From Streptomyces sp. NBS 14/10 (GTDB lineage Bacteria; Actinomycetota; Actinomycetes; Streptomycetales; Streptomycetaceae), in NCBI RefSeq assembly GCF_002224125.1, contig NZ_NCSM01000016.1, positions 128,697 through 192,696 on the forward strand: a DNA stretch of 64,000 nt. Reading direction: 5' to 3'. Below the pieces are notes generated by a model that searched no databases, was not told where the DNA came from, and saw only the letters and a list, made by a program, of their open reading frames with translations. Shown piece after piece: positions 49,010 through 58,496 of this stretch (position 1 is the stretch's first letter; every line of letters begins with the position of its first letter). The translations under genes were made by a program, and so were the position numbers.

Positions 49010-49915
49010 TCAGGCCGCCGCAGCCCCTGCGCCGCCCGCGGCCCCAGCCGCGCCCGCACCGCCGTCCGGAGCCCCCTCCTGCTCCACCTCCACCTGCTGG
49101 TTCCACTCCCGCTTGGACGCCTGCCAGCCGTCCTCGTCGTGGCCGCGCCGCCAGTAGCCGGAAATCGACAGCCACTCGCGCGGAACGTCTCGCTCGAGCC
49201 GCAGATAGCGGCGGATCTGCTTCACAAAGCCCGCCTCGCCGTGGACGAACGCATGCACCTGGCCGGACGGGAAGTCCAGCCCGCGTACGGCCGCCACCAG
49301 CGACTCGCCGACCGGGTCGCCGCCCCGGTGCAGCCAAGTGATCTCCGCCCCGTCCGGCACGCTCAGCTTGAGCTCTTCCTCCGGACCGGCCACCTCGATC
49401 AGGACGTGCACCGGCGTGCCCGGCGGCTGCTCCGTAAGCCGCTCCAGCGCGACGGCGATCGCGGGCAGGGCGCTCTCGTCGCCCACGAGCAGATGCCAGC
49501 CGGCCTCCGGGCTCGGCGCGTACGCCCCGCCGGGGCCGAGGAAGAGGATCTCCTCGCCGGGCTCGGCGCGCGCGGCCCACGGCCCGGCCAGGCCCTCGTC
49601 TCCGTGGATCACGAAGTCCAGGGTCAGCTCCTGGGTCGCGGGGTCCCAGGCGCGCACGGTGTAGGTGCGGGTGCGCGGCCACTGGTCGCGCGGGAACTCG
49701 GCGCGGACCTGAGCAAGGTCGAACGGCTCGGGGTAGACGACACCCTCGGCCGGGAAGAGCAGCTTGACGTAATGGTCGGTGCACTCGCCGGCGGAGAAGG
49801 CGGCCAGGCTCCCGCCGCTGAGCACCACCCGCGTCAGATGGGGCGTCAGCCGCTCGGTGCGCGCCACCCGCGCCCGGTTGACCTGCGGCGTCTTGCGGGC
49901 CGGACGGTCTGCCAC
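49010..49915 (-). CDS. Siderophore-interacting protein, FAD-dependent ferric reductase
   Basis: 301 residues from GTG 49915 (GGGAGG five bases upstream; a longer start at 49936 is possible). FAD-binding beta barrel (RTYTVRAWDPATQELTLDFVIHG), NAD(P) domain (WHLLVGDESALPAIAVALERL) and the family's C-terminal GYWRRGHDEDGW. These proteins reduce ferric siderophores in the cytoplasm to free iron. A low-complexity Gly/Ala tail ends the protein. An iron box lies 37 bases upstream, so induction by iron starvation is expected. Confidence 0.9.
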   Translation of the reverse strand: MADRPARKTPQVNRARVARTERLTPHLTRVVLSGGSLAAFSAGECTDHYVKLLFPAEGVVYPEPFDLAQVRAEFPRDQWPRTRTYTVRAWDPATQELTLDFVIHGDEGLAGPWAARAEPGEEILFLGPGGAYAPSPEAGWHLLVGDESALPAIAVALERLTEQPPGTPVHVLIEVAGPEEELKLSVPDGAEITWLHRGGDPVGESLVAAVRGLDFPSGQVHAFVHGEAGFVKQIRRYLRLERDVPREWLSISGYWRRGHDEDGWQASKREWNQQVEVEQEGAPDGGAGAAGAAGGAGAAAA

Positions 49916-49951
49916 GGCCACCTCCCTGATCCACAAAGATCCACAAACGAG

Positions 49952-49970
49952 TTAGGGTTACCTAACTTAA
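49952..49970. promoter_or_regulatory. DmdR/IdeR iron box
   Basis: TTAGGGTTACCTAACTTAA: 14-15 of 19 positions match the actinobacterial iron-box consensus (depending on strand), with inner palindrome GTTAGG-GTTA-CCTAAC. It is located upstream of the siderophore-interacting protein and 33 bases from the 3' end of no other plausible target. Confidence 0.8.
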
Positions 49971-49974
49971 CATC

Positions 49975-50919
49975 TCACCCTTCAAGAGTGGAGAGCAGTC
50001 GGCGCAGCGATCCGCCGAGACCCCACCGCTCCGCCAGCGCCTCCACCGCCCCCGCGTCCCGCGGCTGCCGCGGCAGCGCCGGGTCGAAGGCGGGCAGCGG
50101 GACGTCCGAGGCCACCCGCACCACCTTCGGCGCGACCGCCACATACTCCCGCGCCTCCTCCAGCCGCCTGCGCTGCGCCGGGGTCAGCTTGGAGGCGGGA
50201 TCGGCCGCCGCGGCCATGATCCCGGCCAGGTCGCCGTACGAGGCGAGGAGCTTGGCCGCGGTCTTCTCGCCGATCCCGGGCACGCCCGGCAGCCCGTCGC
50301 TGGTGTCGCCGCGCAGCAGCGCCAGATCCGCGTACCCCGCGCCGCCCACGCCGTACTTCTCGCGCAGCGCGTCCTCGTCGAACACCTGCAGCGTGCCCAC
50401 GCCCTTGACCGGGTAGAGCACCCGCGCCGCGCGCCGGTCGTCGACGAGTTGGAACAGGTCGCGGTCGCCGGTGACGATGTCGACCGGGCCGGACGCCCGG
50501 CCCGCGAGCGTGCCGATGATGTCGTCCGCCTCGTAGCCATCCGCGCCCACCCGGGCGATCCCGACCGCGTCCAGCACCTCGTCGATCACTGGGACCTGCG
50601 GGGAGAGGGTGTCGGGCACCTCCTCCTGGTCCACACCGTCTGACGCGGGGGCCTCCTCGGCCACCCGGTGCGCCTTGTACGAGGGGATCAGATCGACCCG
50701 CCACTTGGGGCGCCAGTCGAAGTCCATGCAGGCCACCAGGTCGTCGGGGTGGTGGTCCTGGACCAGCCGGGCGATGAAGTCGAGCAGCCCGCGCACGGCG
50801 TTCACCGGTGTGCCGTCGGGGGCGCGGACGGAGTCCGGCACCCCGAAATAGGCGCGGAAGTAGAGGGACGAGGTGTCGAGGAGCATCAGGCGTCGGGTCA
50901 CGCCTCGATGATGCCGCAC
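49975..50919 (-). CDS. 5'-3' exonuclease / flap endonuclease domain protein
   Basis: 314 residues equal to the N-terminal exonuclease domain of DNA polymerase I without the polymerase. Acidic metal ligands: LLLDTSSLYFRAYFG, VACMDFDWRPKWR, GYEADDIIGTLA, VTGDRDLFQLV; helix-hairpin-helix GVPGIGEKTAAKLLASYG. It probably removes RNA primers or flaps. The GTG at 50919 or 50901 is the start; ribosome sites are weak for both. A free-standing copy beside PolA is usual in Streptomyces. Confidence 0.88.
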   Translation of the reverse strand: MRHHRGVTRRLMLLDTSSLYFRAYFGVPDSVRAPDGTPVNAVRGLLDFIARLVQDHHPDDLVACMDFDWRPKWRVDLIPSYKAHRVAEEAPASDGVDQEEVPDTLSPQVPVIDEVLDAVGIARVGADGYEADDIIGTLAGRASGPVDIVTGDRDLFQLVDDRRAARVLYPVKGVGTLQVFDEDALREKYGVGGAGYADLALLRGDTSDGLPGVPGIGEKTAAKLLASYGDLAGIMAAAADPASKLTPAQRRRLEEAREYVAVAPKVVRVASDVPLPAFDPALPRQPRDAGAVEALAERWGLGGSLRRLLSTLEG

Positions 50920-51117
50920 GCCACTGACACAAACGCCCCCGGAATGTGATGTGGGTCACCGATTGGTTTACGCCAAACGGTTCAGGGCAGGCGCGCAGCC
51001 GGAGCGGACCCGTTAGACAAAACAACTATTGCATCGGGCACGCGGTCGGACACCGCCCGCTCCACGACCTGCCGGCGGGGGTGGTGGGTCGTTTTTGGTG
51101 CGACCCGAGAGGTATAT

Positions 51118-52284
51118 GTGTCCAGGCTGCAAGCCGAACACCTCTACAAGGTGTTCGGCAGACGACCCGATGAGGCGGTGGCGAAGCTCGAGGGCGGTAC
51201 GGACCGTGACGAGCTACGCACGGACGGCACGACGGCGGCGGTCATCGACGCGTCCTTCGCCGTTGAGGCGGGCCAGATATTCGTCGTCATGGGTCTGTCC
51301 GGATCCGGTAAGTCCACGCTGCTGCGCATGCTCAACGGACTGCTGGAGCCGACCGCCGGGCGCGTCCTCTACGACGGCCAGGACCTGACGGCCCTGGCCG
51401 CGCGCGAGCTGCGCGAGGTGCGCTCCCACAAGATCAGCATGGTCTTCCAGCACTTCGCGCTCTTCCCGCACCGCAGCGTTCTGGAGAACGCCGCGTACGG
51501 CCTCGAGGTGCAGGGCGTGGCGCACGCCGAGCGCAAGCGCCGCGCCACCGAGGCGCTTGGCCTCGTCGGCCTCGCGGGCTGGGAGAAGTCCTGGCCCGAC
51601 GAGCTCTCCGGCGGTATGCAGCAGCGCGTCGGCCTGGCCCGCGCGCTGGCCACCGACGCCGACCTGCTGCTGATGGACGAGTCCTTCAGCGCGCTCGACC
51701 CGCTGATCCGCCGCGATATGCAGGACCAGCTGCTGGAGCTGCAGAAGCGGCTGAAGAAGACCATCGTCTTCATCACCCACGACCTCAACGAGGCCATGCG
51801 CCTGGGCGACCGCATCGCCGTCATGCGCGACGGCGAGATCGTCCAGATCGGTACCGCCGAGGACATCCTGGTCACCCCGGCCAACGACTATGTCGCCTCC
51901 TTCACCCAGGACGTCGACCGCACCCGGGTGCTCACCGCGGGCGCGATCATGGCCGATCCCGAGGAGGCGCTGGGCACCACGACCCCGGACGGCACGGTGC
52001 TGCGCACCGAGAGCGACATCCTGGCGGCCGCCCCCGCGACGGTCACCGCCGACACCCCGATCATCGAGCTGTTCACGCCCTGCTCGCGCAGCGGCGTCGC
52101 GGTCGCGGTGACCGACGAGGAGGGCACGCTCATCGGCGTCGTCCCCCGCGCCCGGCTGCTCGCCGTGCTCGGTGAGCCGGAACCGGGGGCGGACGCGGCC
52201 CCCAAGGGCCCCGAGGCCATCGAGACCGCCAAGACCTCAGATGCTCCCGACGCTCCCGAGGGGAAGGTGATCGCCGGTGCCTAG
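51118..52284 (+). CDS. Glycine betaine/proline ABC transporter ATP-binding protein
   Basis: A 388-residue OpuAA/ProV-type ATPase. Walker A GLSGSGKST, Q-loop VFQHFALFPHRSV, signature LSGGMQQRVGLARAL, Walker B LLLMDESFSALDP, switch His FITHDLNEAM. A C-terminal CBS-like half (ADTPIIELFTPCSRSGVAVAVTDEEGTLIGVV) is the ionic-strength sensor region in this family. GTG start with GAGAGG upstream. The stop overlaps the next GTG by eight bases, so the two are coupled. Used for osmoprotectant uptake. Confidence 0.93.
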   Translation: MSRLQAEHLYKVFGRRPDEAVAKLEGGTDRDELRTDGTTAAVIDASFAVEAGQIFVVMGLSGSGKSTLLRMLNGLLEPTAGRVLYDGQDLTALAARELREVRSHKISMVFQHFALFPHRSVLENAAYGLEVQGVAHAERKRRATEALGLVGLAGWEKSWPDELSGGMQQRVGLARALATDADLLLMDESFSALDPLIRRDMQDQLLELQKRLKKTIVFITHDLNEAMRLGDRIAVMRDGEIVQIGTAEDILVTPANDYVASFTQDVDRTRVLTAGAIMADPEEALGTTTPDGTVLRTESDILAAAPATVTADTPIIELFTPCSRSGVAVAVTDEEGTLIGVVPRARLLAVLGEPEPGADAAPKGPEAIETAKTSDAPDAPEGKVIAGA

Positions 52285-54898
52285 GATCGAGCTCGGAAGT
52301 TGGATCCAGTCCGGCGTCAACTTCCTCCGCGACAACTGCGCCTGGCTCTTCGACTTCATCGCCAAGGTCGTCCAGGGGATGTACGACGGCGTGCACGATG
52401 TGCTCGCCGCCCCCGCACCCCTGCTCCTCGCGGGCATCTTCGCGGTGCTCGCCTGGTGGCTGCGCGGCCTGGTGCCCGCCGTCCTGGCCTTCGTCGGCTT
52501 CGCGCTCATCGACTCGATCCAGCAGTGGGGCGAGGCGATGGAGACGCTGTCGCTGGTGCTGGTCGCCGGTGTGATCACGGTCGTGCTCGCGGTACCGCTG
52601 GGTATTTGGGCCTCACGCAACCGCGCGGTGAGCGCAGTGCTCCGCCCGGTGCTGGACTTCATGCAGACGATGCCCGCCTTCGTCTACCTCATCCCCGGCA
52701 TCTTCTTCTTCGGCGTCGGCGTGGTCCCGGGCGTCATCGCGACCATCGTCTTCTCCATGCCGCCGGGCGTACGGATGACCGAGCTGGGCATCCGCCAGGT
52801 CGACTCGGAGCTGGTCGAGGCCGCCGACGCCTTCGGCACCACCCCGGGCCGCACCCTGCTCCGGGTCCAGCTGCCGCTGGCCCTGCCCACGATCATGGCG
52901 GGCATCAACCAGGCCATCATGCTCGCGCTGTCCATGGTCGTCATCGCGGGCATGGTCGGCGGCGGCGGCCTCGGCTCCTCCGTCTTCGAGGCGATCAGCT
53001 CGGTCGACGTGGCCCTCGGCTTCGAGGGCGGCATCGCGGTGGTCATCCTCGCCATGTACCTGGACCGGATGACCGGCGCCCTCAACCAGCGCGTCTCGCC
53101 GCTCGGCCGACGGGCCCTGGCCAAGCAGGCCGCGAAGGCCGTGGGCGGCCTGAAGGTGCTCCAGTGGCGCCCCGCGACCTCGGTCGCGATGGTCGGCGTC
53201 GTCGTCCTCGCGCTCGTCGCGGGCGGCCTGAACATCTTCGGCGACGACGACAGCGGCCAGAAGGTCACCGCCGACATCGGCAAGGGCCGCACGGTCAAGC
53301 TCGGCTACATCAACTGGGACGAGGGCGTCGCCTCCACCTACCTGTGGAAGGAAATCCTGGAGCAGCGCGGTTTCAAGCCGCAGCTTCAGTCGTATGACGT
53401 CGGCACGCTGTTCACCGGCATGGCAGCCGGTGACGTGGACATGCAGACCGACGCCTGGCTGCCCGCCACCCATGCCTCGTACTGGAAGCAGTACAAGGAC
53501 CAGCTGGAGGACCTCGGCACCTGGTACGACAAGACCTCCCTGGAGATCGCGGTGCCCTCGTATGTCAAGGACGTGAAGTCCCTGGACGACCTCAAGGGCA
53601 AGGCCGACAAGTTCCAGGGCAAGATCATCGGCATTGAGCCGGGCGCCGGCGAGATGAAGATCATGAAGGACGAGGTCCTCCCGGGCTACGACCTGAACGG
53701 CGAGTACACGCTGGTCAAGGCCTCCACCAACGCCATGCTCTCCCAGCTGGATCGCTCCTACGCCAAGAAGGAGCCCGTCGCCGTCACCCTGTGGTCCCCG
53801 CACTGGGCGTACAGCAAGTACAAGCTCACCAAGCTCGCGGACCCCAAGGGCGCCTTCGGCAAGGGCGACGGCATCCACGCCATCGGGCGCAAGGGCTTCT
53901 CCCAGAAGCAGCCGGAGATCGCCAAGTGGATGAAGGACTTCAAGCTCTCCGAGAAGCAGCTCACCAGCCTCGAAGCGGCCATCCGGGACGCGGGCAAGGG
54001 CAAGCAGCAGGACGGCGTGCGCGCCTGGCTGAAGAAGAACCCTGGCGTGGTCGACAAGCTCGCCCCCGCGGGCGGCGCAGGCACCACCACCCAGGGCAAG
54101 CAGGCCGGGGCCGCGCCCCGGATCGGCTACTTCCCCTGGGACGAGGACATCGCCACCACCTACCTGTGGAAGAACGTCCTGGAGAAGCGCGGCTACAAGC
54201 CGTCGATCAAGCAGTACGACGTGGGCTCCATGTTCACCGGGATGAGCGCCGGGCAGATCGACGTCGAATTCGACGGCTGGCTACCGGTCGCCCAGAAGCA
54301 GTACTGGGACCGCTACAAGAAGAACCTCGTCGATATCGGGCCGTGGTACGACAAGACCTCGCTCGAGATCGCGGTGCCCTCGTACGTCAAGGACGTGAAG
54401 TCCCTGGCGGACCTCAAGGGCAAGGCCGACAAGTTCAAGGGCAAGATCATCGGCATTGAGCCGGGCACCGGCGAGATGCAGCTGCTCAAGAGCAAGGTCC
54501 TCAAGGACTACGACCTGGACAAGGAGTACGAGGTCACCAACAACGCCTCCCCGGCCATGCTCGCCCAGCTCGAGCGCTCGTACGCCAAGAAGGAGCCCGT
54601 CGCCGTCGTGCTGTGGACCCCGCACTGGGCGTACAGCAAGTACCAGCTCACCAAGCTGGCCGACCCGAAGAAGGCGTTCGGGGCCAACAACGAGATCCGC
54701 TCGCTGGGCCACAAGTCCTTCCCGAAGAAGTACTCAGAGTTCTACGGGTGGCTGAAGAACTGGCACATGACCGAGCAGGAACTGGCCAGCCTGGAGCAGG
54801 CTGTTCAGGACGCCGGCAAGGGCAATGTCGAGAAGGGCGTCCAGAAGTGGATCGACGCCCACCCCGGCATCGTCGACAAGATGGCCCCGGTGAGCTGA
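52277..54898 (+). CDS. Betaine ABC transporter permease fused to two substrate-binding domains
   Basis: 873 residues. Permease of about 290 residues with BPD motif (EAADAFGTTPGRTLLRVQLPLALPTIMAGINQ), then an anchor helix and two consecutive OpuAC-type binding domains, about 329-600 and 612-873. Each has a Trp/Tyr-rich betaine pocket (NWDEGVAS/PWDEDIAT, WYDKTSLEIAVPSYVKDVKSL, WSPHWAYSKY/WTPHWAYSKY). The repeat spacing is 274 codons and stretches are almost identical at DNA level. Domain-fused and duplicated betaine receptors are known in actinobacteria. Translated by overlap with the ATPase gene. Confidence 0.93.
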   Translation: MPRIELGSWIQSGVNFLRDNCAWLFDFIAKVVQGMYDGVHDVLAAPAPLLLAGIFAVLAWWLRGLVPAVLAFVGFALIDSIQQWGEAMETLSLVLVAGVITVVLAVPLGIWASRNRAVSAVLRPVLDFMQTMPAFVYLIPGIFFFGVGVVPGVIATIVFSMPPGVRMTELGIRQVDSELVEAADAFGTTPGRTLLRVQLPLALPTIMAGINQAIMLALSMVVIAGMVGGGGLGSSVFEAISSVDVALGFEGGIAVVILAMYLDRMTGALNQRVSPLGRRALAKQAAKAVGGLKVLQWRPATSVAMVGVVVLALVAGGLNIFGDDDSGQKVTADIGKGRTVKLGYINWDEGVASTYLWKEILEQRGFKPQLQSYDVGTLFTGMAAGDVDMQTDAWLPATHASYWKQYKDQLEDLGTWYDKTSLEIAVPSYVKDVKSLDDLKGKADKFQGKIIGIEPGAGEMKIMKDEVLPGYDLNGEYTLVKASTNAMLSQLDRSYAKKEPVAVTLWSPHWAYSKYKLTKLADPKGAFGKGDGIHAIGRKGFSQKQPEIAKWMKDFKLSEKQLTSLEAAIRDAGKGKQQDGVRAWLKKNPGVVDKLAPAGGAGTTTQGKQAGAAPRIGYFPWDEDIATTYLWKNVLEKRGYKPSIKQYDVGSMFTGMSAGQIDVEFDGWLPVAQKQYWDRYKKNLVDIGPWYDKTSLEIAVPSYVKDVKSLADLKGKADKFKGKIIGIEPGTGEMQLLKSKVLKDYDLDKEYEVTNNASPAMLAQLERSYAKKEPVAVVLWTPHWAYSKYQLTKLADPKKAFGANNEIRSLGHKSFPKKYSEFYGWLKNWHMTEQELASLEQAVQDAGKGNVEKGVQKWIDAHPGIVDKMAPVS
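53543..54490 (+). repeat. Internal duplication of binding-domain DNA (822-bp offset)
   Basis: About 115 bases beginning at 53543 (GAGATCGCGGTGCCCTCGTA) recur from 54365 with only a few changes, far closer than the rest of the two domains. This suggests recent duplication or gene conversion. Confidence 0.8.
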
Positions 54899-57800
54899 CG
54901 GCCCACCGGAACCAACCTGAATCACACCGCCGCCGCGCAGCACCGAGACCGTGCGCACGAGCGAGTCGAAGTCCGTGAAGGGATCGCCGTCCACAACGGT
55001 CAGGTCCGCCAGCTTCCCCACCTCCAGGGTGCCGAGGTCCCGGTCCGCGCCGAACGCCCGCGCGGGCAGCAGGGTCGCGGTGCGCAGCGCCTCCGCCGCC
55101 GAGAGCCCGTACTTGTGCAGCGCCCGCAGCCCCATGTGCAGATGGAGCCCCACCGGCACCAGCGGCGCGTCCGTGCCCAGGGCGACCACCCCGCCGCCGG
55201 CGAGGATCCGCCGGTAGACCCCGATCTCGGTGCGCAGGGTGGCGAGCTGGGCGGCGGTGGGCGGGGCCTGGGCCAACTGCCGCACCAGGGCGGTGTCCCA
55301 GGGCGGCATGAGCCGGGTGACCCGTTCGTCCTCGGCCAGCGACGGGTCGGCCCCGACCAGCGGCGAGGCCGTGAACGGCGTGGCTATCAGACGGAAGTCG
55401 GTCGCGGTGTAGATCTCCGTTACGTCCTGGAACGACTGCCCGGTCGCCGTCGTGGCGTGCCCGTACTCCAGGCGCTGCGTGGCCTGCAGATGGGTGGTCA
55501 GGTCCTGTCCGAGCTGCACGCCGGGCGAGCAGAGATGGCTGCCGGCGCGCACCCCGAGCCGGTCGTGCGCGAAGCGGGCGGACTCCTCCATGATCCAGCC
55601 GGGCGCGCGTACGTACGTCTTGACGAAGTCCCAGTCGAGCGCCGCCCCGCGCTCGAGCGAGCGGCGCAGCCCCTCGCGGGTGCGGTGCGCCCGCCCCATG
55701 CTGTACGCGACGCGCGGCCCGTCCAGCAGCTCTCCGGTGGCCAGCAGCCGGGGCCCGGCCAGCGCGCCCGCCGCGATGGCCTCGCGCAGCCGCGCCTGCT
55801 CGTACGCGAAGCCGCCGAGCGAGACGGCGGTGGTGATGCCGTAGGCGAGCTGCAGCACGGTCTGCCGGGCACCGTACGTGTACTGCCAGGGATGCGTATG
55901 GGCATCCCAGAGACCGGGCACGACGGTGCGGCCGGAGGCGTCCACGCGGCGCTTCGCGGGCCGCCCGGCGCGATGCGCCTCGACGGCGGTGACGCGTCCG
56001 CCGCGCACCATGATGTCGACGTCCTCGCGGACCGTGCCGTCGTCGCCGGTGCCGTCCCAGAACCTCCCGGCGTGGACGACGGTGTCGGCGGGGCTCGGGC
56101 GCCGGTGGTCGAGCGGGACGCGCACGGTACGGGCCGTGCCGCTGTCGACGTCCAGCAGCCGCAGCTTGCCCGCCGACAGATACAGGAGGGAGCGCGAATC
56201 CCCCGACCAGGAGGGGTGGTCGGCGCTCTCCTCGGTCAGCCGGCGCGGTTCGCCGTCCGGGGTGCCGTCGGGCCGTACGGGCAGCAGCCACAGGGCGGAT
56301 TCGGCGATCACGGCGAGATGGCGGCCGTCGGGGGACCAGACGGGGCCGGAGTCGTAGCGGTCGGAGAGCGAGGTGTGCGGCGCCAGCGCGTACAGCCTGG
56401 CCGAGCCGTTGCCCGCGTTGACGATCCGGATGAGGTTGTAGCCCTCGCGGAACCGTTGGTTCAGCCGGTTGCGATCGCAATAGGCGACAAAGCGACCGTC
56501 CGGGGACCAGCTCGGTCTGCCGGGCAGCCCACCGCCGCCGAGCGGCGCGGCCAGCGTGCGCTCGGTGCCGGCGGTGAGGTCACGCAGGACCAGGTTTCCC
56601 GACATGTCGATACTGGCGAGGCGATCGCCGGCGGGGGACAGCGCCGGATGCACCCGGCCCCCGGAGGCCAGCTCGGTCTCCTCGCCCGAGGCCAGGTCCC
56701 GGCGGCGTACGGCGAGCAGCCCGTCGCGGTCGTCGGCGTAGATCAGCGCCCGCCCGTCGGGCGTCCACGTCGGGCCCAGCAGATAGCGGGTGGGCGAGGC
56801 CCGTACGATCCGGCGCGGGGCACGGCCGCCGGTGGTGTCCGCGACCCACAGGGAGTTCAGCGCGGCGAAGGCCACCTTGCGCCCGTCGGGGGACAGCGCC
56901 GGCAGATGCACCCCGCGCACCGGCCGCGCCCCGCCGCCGCTGTCGAAGTCGTACTGCTTGACGCGATAACGCGGCCGTTCGACCGGCAAGGCGGCCTTGA
57001 ACGGTATCTCCTCCCCGCCGCCCGGCGCCTCGGGCCGCACCAGCCGGAACCGCCCGCCCACGGTGAGCAGCAGCTCTCCGCCGCCGGTCCAGCGCGGCGG
57101 CACCGGCTGTACATCGCCCTCCACCGGGACGGCCGCACCGTCGACGACCAGCGTGCAGGAGGCCTCGGGGGCGGGGGCGGTCCGCAGATAGGCGAGCGTG
57201 CCGCCGGGCGACACCGAGGGCGCGAGCACCTGCACCCCGGCGGCCGTCTCGGTGTGCTCCACCGTCACCGGCCCGCTGCCGTCGGCCCGTACCGAGGCGA
57301 CCGTACGCGCGTCCAGGGCGGCCCCGGCGAGCCGGCCGCGTACGAACAGCACCCGCTCGCCGTCGGGGGACCACGCGGGGTCGAAGTCCTCCCAGGCGCC
57401 GTCCTGCAGCGGCCCGTCCTGCCCCGGCACCCCGGTCAGCCGGGTGAGCTCCCCGGTGGCCACCTCCAGCACCCACACCCGGTACGGGCTGCCCGCCACC
57501 GTATCGCCGCCGCGCTCGGAGGCGAAGGCGATCCGGGTGCCATCGGGCGACCAGGCCGGACCTCGGTCGTCCCAGGGCCCGTCCGTTCGCTGCCGCACAT
57601 CCGAGCCGTCCGGCCGCAGCGTCCACAGATGGAACCCGCCGCCCCGGTACGCACAGACCGCCAGCAGCTTCCCGTCGGGGGAGAAGACCGGCCGCGTAGG
57701 CTCCAGATCGGGCGGCGTGAGCGCGGTGGCGGCGCCGCCCTTCCGGGGCAGGGACCACAGCACATTCTGGACCTCGGCGATCAGCCGATCACCGGAGGGA

Positions 57801-58036
57801 GAGAGCGTCGCGGCGCCATTGGTGGCCCCGGTGAACGACAAGGTCAGCGAGGCCCGCCGCGCCGAGGCAGCGGCGCTCTGCACCGGCACCCCGGCCGCCG
57901 CCCCGGCCACGGCAGCGGTACCGGCGGCGGCAGCGGTACCGGCGGCGGCCTGCAGAAACCGGCGGCGGGAGAGCGAGGGCGGCGCGGCGTCGCCGGGGGT
58001 GGGCTCGGCTGTGGCGGCAGTGTCTGCGGTCTCCAA
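54734..58036 (-). CDS. Tat-exported propeller amidohydrolase, with read-through C-terminus
   Basis: About 1100 residues from a TTG at 58036 (AGGAGG four bases upstream; ATG 58108 is an alternative). The Tat signal is SRRRFLQAAAGTAAAAGT. Residues to about 650 are WD40/TolB-like repeats (SPDGKLLAVC, SPDGTRIAFAS, SPDGRKVAFAA, TPDGRALIYADD and similar). A metal-dependent amidohydrolase follows: WDAHTHPWQYTYG, HLCSPG, YGHATTATG and GTDAPLVPVGLHLHMG. It probably cleaves a peptide-like or cyclic amide outside the cell. Family homology ends near LVRTVSVLRGGG; about 55 further residues are antisense to the betaine gene, with which it overlaps by 165 bases. Confidence 0.87.
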   Translation of the reverse strand: METADTAATAEPTPGDAAPPSLSRRRFLQAAAGTAAAAGTAAVAGAAAGVPVQSAAASARRASLTLSFTGATNGAATLSPSGDRLIAEVQNVLWSLPRKGGAATALTPPDLEPTRPVFSPDGKLLAVCAYRGGGFHLWTLRPDGSDVRQRTDGPWDDRGPAWSPDGTRIAFASERGGDTVAGSPYRVWVLEVATGELTRLTGVPGQDGPLQDGAWEDFDPAWSPDGERVLFVRGRLAGAALDARTVASVRADGSGPVTVEHTETAAGVQVLAPSVSPGGTLAYLRTAPAPEASCTLVVDGAAVPVEGDVQPVPPRWTGGGELLLTVGGRFRLVRPEAPGGGEEIPFKAALPVERPRYRVKQYDFDSGGGARPVRGVHLPALSPDGRKVAFAALNSLWVADTTGGRAPRRIVRASPTRYLLGPTWTPDGRALIYADDRDGLLAVRRRDLASGEETELASGGRVHPALSPAGDRLASIDMSGNLVLRDLTAGTERTLAAPLGGGGLPGRPSWSPDGRFVAYCDRNRLNQRFREGYNLIRIVNAGNGSARLYALAPHTSLSDRYDSGPVWSPDGRHLAVIAESALWLLPVRPDGTPDGEPRRLTEESADHPSWSGDSRSLLYLSAGKLRLLDVDSGTARTVRVPLDHRRPSPADTVVHAGRFWDGTGDDGTVREDVDIMVRGGRVTAVEAHRAGRPAKRRVDASGRTVVPGLWDAHTHPWQYTYGARQTVLQLAYGITTAVSLGGFAYEQARLREAIAAGALAGPRLLATGELLDGPRVAYSMGRAHRTREGLRRSLERGAALDWDFVKTYVRAPGWIMEESARFAHDRLGVRAGSHLCSPGVQLGQDLTTHLQATQRLEYGHATTATGQSFQDVTEIYTATDFRLIATPFTASPLVGADPSLAEDERVTRLMPPWDTALVRQLAQAPPTAAQLATLRTEIGVYRRILAGGGVVALGTDAPLVPVGLHLHMGLRALHKYGLSAAEALRTATLLPARAFGADRDLGTLEVGKLADLTVVDGDPFTDFDSLVRTVSVLRGGGVIQVGSGGPSAHRGHLVDDAGVGVDPLLDALLDIALAGVLNSLLQAGQFLLGHVPVLQPPVEL

Positions 58037-58496
58037 CGGTCCTCCTGGAACACGTAGTTGTGCGGAGCAGGAGTGGGCAGTGGTGCGTGCAGCACTTGAT
58101 CGTTTCATAGGCCTCGGGCCCGGGGTCAACACTGCGTCGCGAGGAAGCCGAGGAGGCACGAGACAGGGAAGGGCGTGCCTCCGGGGGCGGGAAGACCGTG
58201 CCTTGGCAGGAAGTACGTGCCTCCGGCCGGGCGGGAAGACCGTGCCCGGGCGGGAAGTACGTGCCTCCGGCCCGGGCGGGAAGACCGTGCCCCGGCAGGA
58301 ATAACGTGCCCCTGTCGGGAGGGATGGGCGTGCCCCCGGCGGGAAGGAGTGATCCCATCGCGGCTGCCACGGCGTCCCACGCCACGGCACCCCACGCCTC
58401 GGCGAACACGGGGTGGCCGCGGTGGATCCCTCCCCCTCCCCTCTCCCCCCCACACAGGCGAGTCCCCCCTCCCCTCCCACTCAGAGATGAGACGGT
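58037..58496. other. Intergenic region with a repeat array
   Basis: 460 bases between divergent genes without a credible ORF. It holds the leader of the amidohydrolase (58037-58150), the tandem array listed separately, and a C-rich tract (58420-58480) before the hydrolase start. No promoter is convincing. Confidence 0.6.
58174..58352. repeat. Degenerate tandem repeat, about 45-bp period
   Basis: Alternating units of the type CGTGCCTCCGGCCGGGCGGG + AAGAC and CGTGCCCGGGCGGGAAGTAC give three near-copies and further decayed ones. Intergenic; function unknown. Confidence 0.8.
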
